Assembly (NCBI RefSeq): GCF_001429725.1
Contig: NZ_LMHV01000006.1
Location: forward strand, 1 to 64,000
Source of the DNA: Rhizobium sp. Root708
GTDB taxonomy: Bacteria; Pseudomonadota; Alphaproteobacteria; Rhizobiales; Rhizobiaceae
DNA length: 64,000 nt
Direction of reading: 5' to 3'
The position numbers and the translations under genes were made by a program. This document shows, in pieces, positions 57,318-64,000 of this stretch. The notes under the pieces were generated by a model that worked only from the letters and a program-made list of their open reading frames with translations, had not been told where the DNA came from and made no database searches. Each line of letters opens with the position of its first letter. Within the stretch, counting starts at the first letter, position 1.

Positions 57318-58809
57318 ATGTTGCTATCCATGCAGGGAATTTCGAAGTCCTTCGGCGGCGTTCCTGCGCTGCGCACGGCTTCACTGGAGATAGCCGCAGG
57401 CGAAGTCATGGCGCTGGTCGGCCAGAATGGCGCCGGGAAATCGACACTGATCAAGATCCTGACCGGGGTCTATCAACGCGATGAAGGAGCGATCCACTTC
57501 GATGGACGTGACATCGACTTCGCCTCGCCCTCGGAGAGCCAGGCCGTCGGGATCGCCACGATCTATCAGGAAATCAATCTCGCGCCCCAACGTTCGGTTG
57601 CGGAGAACATTTACCTGTCACGCGAGCCGCGACGCTACGGTTTCCTAGACCGGCGAGCCATGCGCGAGGGCGCAAAGGCGGTGCTGAAAACCTTCAAGCT
57701 CGAGATCGACGTCGATTTGCCGGTCGCGCATTTCAATGCCGCGACGCGGCAGATGGTATCGATCGCCCGCGCGGTCACCCAGAATGCCCGGCTCCTGATC
57801 ATGGATGAGCCGACATCTTCTCTCGACGAGCGCGAAGTTGCGGTTCTCTTCGAAACTATCCGAACGTTGAAACAGAACGGCGTGGCTGTCGTCTTCATCG
57901 GCCATCGCCTCGACGAGCTCTACGCCATTTGTGACCGCGTGACGATCATGCGCGACGGCCAGACCGTCGCGGTCGGCGCCATGCGGGACACGCCGAAGAT
58001 GGAGCTGGTGCGCCATATGCTTGGGCGCGAACTCGCTGCCTTCGAGGCCTTGAGCAGAGATACGGATGCCAATGCCGAGCGACCGATCCGCCTCGCGCTT
58101 GAAGGCGCAGGTTCGGGCCTTCGCGTGCGCAACGTCGACCTGTCCATTCGTGAAGGCGAAATCTCCGGCCTCGCCGGCCTCCTTGGTTCCGGCCGAACGG
58201 AAACCGCCCGCATCATCTTTGGCCTCGACAGGCTGGAACGCGGCACAATGCGTTTTGACGGAAAGCTCCGCAGCTACTCCGAACCGGCCGCGGCGATTGC
58301 AGACGGCATCGGTCTGGTGTCCGAAGATCGAAAGGTCGACGGCATCGTGCCCGACATGAGCATCCGGGAGAACATGACCCTGGCTGCTTCCAAAGCTCAG
58401 CAGGGCAGGGATCGTCGATCGCGCGCGCCAGAGCGAGATCGTGGAACGCTTCATCAAGGCGCTCGGCGTCAAATGCGCCTCACCGGACCAACCGATCAAG
58501 GAGCTCTCCGGCGGCAATCAGCAAAAGGTGTTGCTGGCGCGCTGGCTCTGCACCGAGCCCCAGGTTCTCATCGTCGACGAGCCGACACGCGGCATCGATA
58601 TCGGCGCAAAGACCGAGATCCTCCGTCTGCTGAGGAAGCTGGCCGATGAGGGATTAAGCGTCCTGATGATTTCCTCCGAACTCGAGGAACTGCTTGCCGC
58701 CGCCGATCACGTGACGGTGCTCAGTGACGGCTCCTCCGTCGCCGTGGTTGCGCGGCAGAAGCTTTCCGAACAGACATTGCTTGCCGCCATGGCGCATCAG
58801 GTCGATTGA
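57318..58809 (+). pseudogene. Frameshifted sugar ABC importer ATP-binding protein (RbsA/MglA type)
   Basis: A double-ATPase protein of about 500 aa. The first cassette is intact (Walker A GQNGAGKSTLIKIL, Walker B LLIMDEPTSSLD), as is the start of the second. Near 58401-58406 the frame shifts by one base (an extra G fits), after TLAASKAQQ; the rest, from AGIVDRARQSEIVERF through signature LSGGNQQKVLLAR and Walker B VLIVDEPTRGID, continues in the next frame to 58809. The second cassette is therefore cut off in a straight translation. It is probably non-functional. It lies between the broken binding-protein gene and two intact permeases. Confidence 0.85.
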
Positions 58810-58811
58810 AA

Positions 58812-59813
58812 ATGACGATTACAGACACATCGACAAAACCATCCGTCCCTCCGAGGACGTCCGTTCTGCAGCTTGCGAGCCGCTACGGTACGGCTGTTGC
58901 CCTTCTGCTGCTGATCGTCGTCAACATCGCGATCACCCCGAATTTCCTTTCCTGGCAGACACTCAACGTCAATCTGACCCAGGTCGCCACCATCGTCATC
59001 GTCGCGACCGGCATGACGTTGGTGATCGCCACCGGCGGCATCGATCTTTCCGTCGGCTCGCTGATGGCAATCGCCGGTGCGATTGCGCCGATGATCTTCC
59101 TCGGCACGATCATTCCGATAGACAACACCGCTCTGGCGGTAGGGCTTGCGTTTCTGATCCCGGTCATCGTCGCGATGCTGTTCGGCTGGTTCAACGGGAT
59201 CCTCGTGACGCGTTTTGCGATCCAGCCGATCGTCGCCACGCTCGTTCTCTTCATTGCCGGACGCGGCATTGCACAGGTGATGACCAACGGCAATCTGCAG
59301 GTCTTCAAGAATCCCGCCTTTCAGTTCATCGCAATGGGGCATATCGCCGGGATACCGGCTCAGGTCGTGCTGATGATAGCGATAACGATACTGGCCTACT
59401 GCCTGATACGTTTCACCACGATCGGCCGGCAGATCATTGCGGTCGGCGGAAACGAGAAAGCGGCACGACTAACCGGCATTCCCGTGAGGCGCATAAAGAC
59501 GCTGGTCTACGTGATCAGCGGAGCGTTGTCCGGCATCCCCGGGCTTGTCGTCGTCGCCCGCAACTCGGCCAGCGACGCGAACCTCGTCGGTATGGGGATG
59601 GAGCTTGATGCCATCGCAGCGGTTGCCGTCGGCGGTTCATTGCTGACAGGCGGAAGAGCGAACATCTTTGGCACGCTGCTCGGAGCCTTCGTCATCCAGC
59701 TTGTGCGCTACACCCTGCTTGCGAATGGCGTGCCGGATGCCGCCGCGCTTGTCGTCAAGGCCGGGCTCATCATTGTCGCAGTCTTCATCCAGCAGCGCGC
59801 CGACAGGAGCTGA
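58812..59813 (+). CDS. Ribose-type ABC importer permease (RbsC-like)
   Basis: A 333-aa permease with around ten hydrophobic segments. Family motifs include MTLVIATGGIDLSVGSLMAIAG, GWFNGILVTRFAIQPIVATL and GRQIIAVGGNEKAARLTGI. ATG 58812 is 2 nt after the ATPase stop. The reading frame is intact although the two upstream partner genes are broken. Confidence 0.9.
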   Translation: MTITDTSTKPSVPPRTSVLQLASRYGTAVALLLLIVVNIAITPNFLSWQTLNVNLTQVATIVIVATGMTLVIATGGIDLSVGSLMAIAGAIAPMIFLGTIIPIDNTALAVGLAFLIPVIVAMLFGWFNGILVTRFAIQPIVATLVLFIAGRGIAQVMTNGNLQVFKNPAFQFIAMGHIAGIPAQVVLMIAITILAYCLIRFTTIGRQIIAVGGNEKAARLTGIPVRRIKTLVYVISGALSGIPGLVVVARNSASDANLVGMGMELDAIAAVAVGGSLLTGGRANIFGTLLGAFVIQLVRYTLLANGVPDAAALVVKAGLIIVAVFIQQRADRS

Positions 59814-59814
59814 G

Positions 59815-60798
59815 ATGTTTCTCACCACCATGAAATCCTTTGCACCGAAATCTTCCGGCGATCTTGCGCGGCTCGGCGTTCTGATTGCCTTGTTGGCGCT
59901 TATCGCCTTCGGCGCCCTGCGTTACGACAACTTCCTGTCGCCGTTCAACATCCTGACGTTCCTTCGCTACAACTCGATGTTCGCCTTGATCGCACTCGGC
60001 ATGGCCTTTGTCATCATGAGCGGCGGTATCGACCTGTCGGTTGGCGGCGTCGCGGCACTTGCCAGTGTCGTTTCGGCGTTGGCATCGCCGTATGGCTGGC
60101 TGCCGGGGCTTGCGGCGGGTATCCTGACGGGCCTTGTTGCCGGCCTCTTCAACGGGATCGTCATCACCAAGCTACGCATCCAGCCATTCATTGCCACCCT
60201 GGCTGCCATGCTGGCCGCCTATGGAAGCGCGCTGTTGCTGGCGGACAATCAATCGGTGTCCGTATCCTACGATACGGCCTTTGTGTCGATCGGACAGGAG
60301 GATTGGCTGGGCTTCCCGATCCCGAGATGGATCGCCATTGGCGCCTATGTCGCAGGCTGGGTCATCCTCGACCGCCGGCCTTTTGGCCGCCATGTGCTGG
60401 CAATCGGCGACGGAGAACACACGGCCTCGTTGATGGGCCTGAAGGTCGAGCGAACGCTGCTCGCGGTCTACGCCATGTCCGGCCTCCTAGCCGGTCTCGC
60501 TGGTGTGCTCCTTGCCGCGCAGTTCGGTGCAGGTCAGCCGACCGAAGGCATCGGTTGGGAACTGTTCGCGATCGCTTCGGTGGTTGTCGGCGGCACGCTC
60601 CTGACCGGAGGATCGGGTTCGGTCGGCGCGACGCTCGCCGGCGCACTCCTTCTCGGGATGGTCTTCAACGTTCTGAATTTCGAGAACGGGCTTGGATGGA
60701 TTTCGCTGTCTGCCTACTGGCAGTCGGTGATCCGCGGCGCCTTCCTGCTTGTCGTCGTGATCTTGCAGGCTCGCCTCACCGCTCGATCCGCGTCCTAG
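59815..60798 (+). CDS. Second ribose-type ABC importer permease
   Basis: A 327-aa permease, paralogous to the preceding one (FVIMSGGIDLSVGGVAALAS, FNGIVITKLRIQPFIATLAA, GRHVLAIGDGEHTASLMGL). The start is ATG 59815, 1 nt after the first permease's stop. Two separate RbsC-like permeases in tandem suggest a heterodimeric channel, known in some rhizobial sugar importers. Intact. Confidence 0.9.
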   Translation: MFLTTMKSFAPKSSGDLARLGVLIALLALIAFGALRYDNFLSPFNILTFLRYNSMFALIALGMAFVIMSGGIDLSVGGVAALASVVSALASPYGWLPGLAAGILTGLVAGLFNGIVITKLRIQPFIATLAAMLAAYGSALLLADNQSVSVSYDTAFVSIGQEDWLGFPIPRWIAIGAYVAGWVILDRRPFGRHVLAIGDGEHTASLMGLKVERTLLAVYAMSGLLAGLAGVLLAAQFGAGQPTEGIGWELFAIASVVVGGTLLTGGSGSVGATLAGALLLGMVFNVLNFENGLGWISLSAYWQSVIRGAFLLVVVILQARLTARSAS

Positions 60799-60813
60799 CG
60801 CCTCAACAGGCGC
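60798..60813. terminator. Short hairpin between convergent permease and SDR genes
   Basis: GCGCCT-CAAC-AGGCGC, a 6-bp stem that begins at the last base of the permease stop codon. No U run; a weak or bidirectional terminator at best. Confidence 0.3.
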
Positions 60814-60820
60814 CGGGAAG

Positions 60821-61546
60821 TCAGGTAATGGATAAACCGCCGTCGACAGGCAGGCAGACGCCGTTGACCATGGCGGCTTCGTCGCTCAACAGAAACAGGA
60901 TCGCCTCGGCGACCTCTTTCGGCTCCAGGAACCGGCCGAGCGGAATGCGCGCCTTCACAGGATCGGCCTTTTCGGGATCGCTCCAGGCAAGCTTTCCCAT
61001 CGGCGTGAGCGTGACTGTCGGGTTGACGCTGTTGACGCGGATGCCACCCGGGCCCAGCTCGGCAGCCATCACGCGGGTCATCGCGTCGAGAGCGGCCTTC
61101 GAGGCGCAATAGGCCGTGTGGTTTTCCACGCCACGACGGGCAGCGTCGCTGGAGACATTGACAATCGCTCCGGCCACACCGCGACGGAGCCAGTCACGCG
61201 CGACGATTTGGGAGAGGATCATCGGCGCGACCGCATTGACGTTCATCACCCGATTGAATTCGGCAATCTCAGTCGAAACGAATGATTGGAGCGTGGTCGT
61301 GCCGGCACAGTTGACCAGCAGATCGATGGGAAGGGCGCCGGCGACCGACGTCTCGATGACATCGAGATCGGCAAGATCGGTGCAGATTGTCTCGCAGCAG
61401 ACCTCACTGGCAAGGAGATCGAGGTCCCGCTGATCACGGCTGAGCGCGACGACGGTTGCGCCGTGTTCCGCCAATAGCGGGACTGTTGCCCTGCCAATGC
61501 CCTTGCCCGCCCCGGTAACGAGAACCCGCCTATCTTTCCAGTCCAT
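60821..61546 (-). CDS. SDR oxidoreductase, L-xylulose/dicarbonyl-reductase-like
   Basis: A 241-aa short-chain dehydrogenase. TGAGKGIGRA cofactor motif, NCAG, catalytic Ser in IVNVSSDAARR and YCASKAALD. The stretch NSVNPTVTLTPMGKLAWSDP and KARIPLGRF is very close to the dicarbonyl/L-xylulose reductase family, which interconverts L-xylulose and xylitol with NADPH. ATG 61546 is used; a longer ORF is rejected. It converges on the importer permease and diverges from the GntR gene at 61641. Confidence 0.88.
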   Translation of the reverse strand: MDWKDRRVLVTGAGKGIGRATVPLLAEHGATVVALSRDQRDLDLLASEVCCETICTDLADLDVIETSVAGALPIDLLVNCAGTTTLQSFVSTEIAEFNRVMNVNAVAPMILSQIVARDWLRRGVAGAIVNVSSDAARRGVENHTAYCASKAALDAMTRVMAAELGPGGIRVNSVNPTVTLTPMGKLAWSDPEKADPVKARIPLGRFLEPKEVAEAILFLLSDEAAMVNGVCLPVDGGLSIT

Positions 61547-61640
61547 CTCTCGCCTTCTCCCGACAGCCAACAGCCGACAACAAGCCGCTGGCGCCACCGA
61601 CTATAGATCAAGGCTTGCGTGCGAAGATCAATGGCAGCAT

Positions 61641-62342
61641 ATGATAAAAAGCCAAATCTCAAAGAGAATCTCGTTGCCCCAGGAAACATCGACCGAAACC
61701 ATCGCGGAAAGCAGCTATCGCAGAATTCGGGCGGACATCCTTTTTGGCCGCCTGCCGCCAGGCCAGAAACTGAAACTCGATAACCTGAAGACGGCATACG
61801 ACACGAGTATCAGCACTCTGCGGGAGATCCTCAACCGGCTGTCATCGGAAGGCCTTGTCGTCGCCGAAGGCCAGCGCGGTTTCGAGGTCTCCCCCATGTC
61901 CGTCGCGGATCTGAAGGAGATAGCCGAGCTGCGCCTGCTTCTGGAGATTCATGCGCTCGAGCAGTCGTTTGGCCGCGGCGAGATGGAGTGGGAGGCACGG
62001 CTGGTGTCCGCGCACTACAAGCTGGCACGCATGGAGCAAGCGATGGCGTCGGGTGACATCAGCCACGCGGAAGAATGGAAGCGGTATGACTGGGAATTTC
62101 ATCAGGCGTTGATTTCGGCCTGCGGCTCAAAGCTGCTGATGGAGGCACACGCTGCCGTTTTCGACAAATACCTGCGCTACCAGATGGTCGCACTCTCCTA
62201 TCGTGGCGCAGTCGCCGCACAGGAACACCAGCATCTGCTCGACGCGGCGCTAAAGCGCGATGGAGAGACCGCGAAGAAGACATTGGTCGCGCATATCCAG
62301 GGCGGAGTGGAGCACGCACTGGCCAAGGGACCGCTCCCCTGA
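61641..62342 (+). CDS. GntR-family regulator (FCD domain), copy 1
   Basis: A 233-aa FadR-subfamily regulator. Winged helix around SYRRIRADILFGRLPPGQKL and TAYDTSISTLREILNRLSSE, then the FCD helices with DWEFHQALISACGS and HQHLLDAALKRDGE. Divergent from the SDR gene and closely similar to the next gene, indicating a local duplication. Confidence 0.88.
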   Translation: MIKSQISKRISLPQETSTETIAESSYRRIRADILFGRLPPGQKLKLDNLKTAYDTSISTLREILNRLSSEGLVVAEGQRGFEVSPMSVADLKEIAELRLLLEIHALEQSFGRGEMEWEARLVSAHYKLARMEQAMASGDISHAEEWKRYDWEFHQALISACGSKLLMEAHAAVFDKYLRYQMVALSYRGAVAAQEHQHLLDAALKRDGETAKKTLVAHIQGGVEHALAKGPLP

Positions 62343-62382
62343 GGAGAATGGTGCTTCACCTTTACAGGGATCGGGAAATGTC

Positions 62383-63057
62383 ATGCTGAAGCCGTTGAGC
62401 GCACCTGCCGAGACTGTGAGTGATGTCGGTTTCCGACAGATCAGGCAGGATATCATCGCAGGGGTCCTCGCCCCCGGCGCCAAGATCAAGCTCGAACAGG
62501 CAAAAGAGCGCTATTCGATCGGCATCTCATCATTGCGGGAGATACTGAGCCGGCTGACGACCGAGAACTTGGTCGTTGCCGAAGGACAACGCGGCTTCGA
62601 GGTGAGTCCGGCGTCACGACAGGAGCTTGCGGAACTGGCCGATCTGAGAACAGTCCTTGAGTCTCACGCGATCGGCCTGTCCTTCGTCGCCGGCAATCTC
62701 GAATGGGAGGGCCGGATCGTCGCCGCCTACCACAAGCTCACTGCCGCGGAGAGAAACCTGCTGGCGGGTGATGCGTCTCGCACCATGGATTGGGTTCGAT
62801 ACGACTGGGAATTTCACCAGGCAATCGTCTCAGCCTGCAATTCCGCGACCTTGATGGCGACCCTCTCGTCGGTCTTCGACCGCTTCCTTCGCTACCACAT
62901 GCTCGCCCGCAGCTTTCGCGGACAAGCCGTCGTCGACGATCACAAGCTGCTGTTCGAACTTGCGCTCAAGCGCGATATCGACGGAGCGCGAGCGGTCGTC
63001 CACAGGCACGTCCAGAGCGGCGTCGAGCACGTGCTTGGAAGCGGGCGGCTTCCTTAG
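62383..63057 (+). CDS. GntR-family regulator (FCD domain), copy 2
   Basis: A 224-aa paralogue of the preceding regulator: the helix region (ERYSIGISSLREILSRLTTE), VVAEGQRGFEVSP and YDWEFHQAIVSACNS match nearly residue for residue. ATG 62383 is chosen because the longer ORF overlaps copy 1 in another frame; its ribosome site is weak. Forty nt separate the copies, so they are probably co-transcribed. Confidence 0.87.
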   Translation: MLKPLSAPAETVSDVGFRQIRQDIIAGVLAPGAKIKLEQAKERYSIGISSLREILSRLTTENLVVAEGQRGFEVSPASRQELAELADLRTVLESHAIGLSFVAGNLEWEGRIVAAYHKLTAAERNLLAGDASRTMDWVRYDWEFHQAIVSACNSATLMATLSSVFDRFLRYHMLARSFRGQAVVDDHKLLFELALKRDIDGARAVVHRHVQSGVEHVLGSGRLP

Positions 63058-63112
63058 TAACGACGCTCAAATGGTGTCGTAGGGAGGAAATCTGAAGTGA
63101 CCGGTCGACCTT

Positions 63113-64000
63113 TTATCGTAGAACAGTGCGCAGACGAGGGGCTGCAAAATCGAGGAAGGCTCTGAGTTTCAGCGGCAGAACTCCTTTCGAAATATGCACA
63201 AGATGGACTGGCGACGGGGACTGTTCGAATTCCTCCAGCAGGGGAACGAGGAGGCCATCTTCCACCGCGCGCTTGGCTTGATACGACATCACCCTGGTAA
63301 CGCCCAATCCCGCGACGGCGGCGTCGACGGCCGCCTCGGCCGTATTCACCGACAACCGAGGGCGCACAGACACGGAAACGTCCTTTTTCTCTTCCCTGAA
63401 GGTCCAGTACTGAGCCGACAATATGCCCTCGAAAGCCACGCAGTCGTGGCTTGCAAGATCATGCGGATGAAGCGGTCGCGGATGGCGTTTCAGATAATCG
63501 GGGCTGGCATAGACAATACGCCGAATGGAGCCGAGCCTAGTGGCGATCAGGTTGTTTTCCGAGAGATCGCTGATGCGGAGTGCGACATCGATATGCTCGT
63601 CTGCAAGGCTGACTGACCGGTCACTCATGGTGAGCCGCATGTTGATCTCAGGAAAGGCCTTCAGGAATTCGGTGATCACCGGCAGGACGTGCAGGCGGCC
63701 GAAGACGATCGGCGCCGTCATCGTCAGGTCGCCCTTCGGCGCCAGATACTCGCCCGAAGCGCGGCGCTCCGCCTCCTCAACGCGGCCCAATATCTCGCGT
63801 GCAGCGCCGACATAACCTTCCCCCGCTTCCGTCAGCAGAATCCTTCGGCTGGTCCGCGTTATCAATCGGACGCCGATGTGGGCCTCGAGCTCGGCAATCT
63901 TGCGGCTCACCGTCGGAAGCGGTGACCGCAATGTCCGCGCGGCGGCAGACAGGCTGCCGTTGTCCACCACCGCCAGAAAGACGCTCATAGCGTCGAGACG
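63113..64000 (-). CDS. LysR-family regulator, N-terminus cut by window edge
   Basis: At least 295 residues of a LysR regulator. The N-terminal winged helix is FLAVVDNGSLSAAARTLRSP followed by TVSRKIAELEAHIG, then the substrate-binding domain. Codons continue upstream of the first internal Met (R-L-D-A before MSVFLAV), so the true start lies beyond 64000. It converges on the GntR pair. Confidence 0.9.
   Translation of the reverse strand, partial: RLDAMSVFLAVVDNGSLSAAARTLRSPLPTVSRKIAELEAHIGVRLITRTSRRILLTEAGEGYVGAAREILGRVEEAERRASGEYLAPKGDLTMTAPIVFGRLHVLPVITEFLKAFPEINMRLTMSDRSVSLADEHIDVALRISDLSENNLIATRLGSIRRIVYASPDYLKRHPRPLHPHDLASHDCVAFEGILSAQYWTFREEKKDVSVSVRPRLSVNTAEAAVDAAVAGLGVTRVMSYQAKRAVEDGLLVPLLEEFEQSPSPVHLVHISKGVLPLKLRAFLDFAAPRLRTVLR

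Noticed and set aside
63097..63165. GTG mini-ORF with a good AGGGAGG site, and a GACCGGTC palindrome at 63099
   Set aside because: Only 22 codons and overlapping the LysR 3' end; the 8-bp palindrome lacks the outer half of the PaaR operator.

Overview
The window is GC-rich, densely coded DNA typical of an alphaproteobacterium of the Rhizobium/Sinorhizobium(Ensifer)/Agrobacterium group. That reading rests on two DUF982 proteins, a rhizobial-style RecX, ThuA/MocA sugar cassettes and many LacI, GntR and AraC regulators paired with ABC importers. It is almost all catabolism and solute uptake, with no rRNA, tRNA, ribosomal, replication or mobile-element genes seen, so a megaplasmid or chromid is plausible; that is an inference.

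Layout. (1) 1-2461: 5' end of an exported protein, a divergent LacI regulator and a convergent AraC regulator. (2) 2570-10637: a seven-gene plus-strand operon (SDR dehydrogenase, thiolase, acyl-CoA dehydrogenase, then E1alpha, E1beta, E2 and E3 of a branched-chain 2-oxo-acid dehydrogenase), closed by a strong terminator at 10641-10674. (3) 10676-30842: a continuous aromatic-amine/phenylacetate block. A periplasmic copper amine oxidase, an aldehyde dehydrogenase and a FeaR-like AraC regulator would turn phenethylamine into phenylacetate. PaaK activates it, PaaABCDE epoxidises it, PaaG isomerises it, PaaZ opens the ring, and a fused PaaF/H-type protein plus thiolase finish the beta-oxidation steps. 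PaaI, PaaY, PaaN, a TetR-type PaaR and an extra PaaA-like protein complete the set. Two copies of one operator, TGACCGnnCGGTCGGTT, sit before paaG and before the thiolase-paaABCDE operon.

(4) 31072-38604: recX, an RND efflux pair (membrane-fusion lipoprotein plus pump) and a divergent two-component system. (5) 38628-39362: two divergent DUF982 genes, one behind a textbook sigma-54 promoter. (6) 39384-46568: a polyamine/iron-type ABC importer ending in a PaaX-like regulator, divergent from a GntR regulator and mannonate dehydratase. (7) 46661-53900: LacI regulator and Gfo/Idh/MocA oxidoreductase, divergent from a complete sugar ABC importer plus ThuA, an arrangement like the trehalose thu locus. 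(8) 54032-64000: a second ThuA-like protein, a small unknown gene, a LacI regulator, a ribose-type ABC importer whose binding protein and ATPase genes are broken while both permeases are intact, a xylulose-reductase-like SDR, two tandem paralogous GntR regulators and a LysR gene cut by the window end.

The points most worth a second look are the PaaA-like paralogue with a damaged di-iron motif (25020-25775), the paired PaaR operators, the sigma-54 promoter before a DUF982 gene, a GTACC-n4-GGTAC palindrome found in two unrelated upstream regions (31744 and 54750), and the freshly decayed importer with repeated operator-like elements at 56151-56236.
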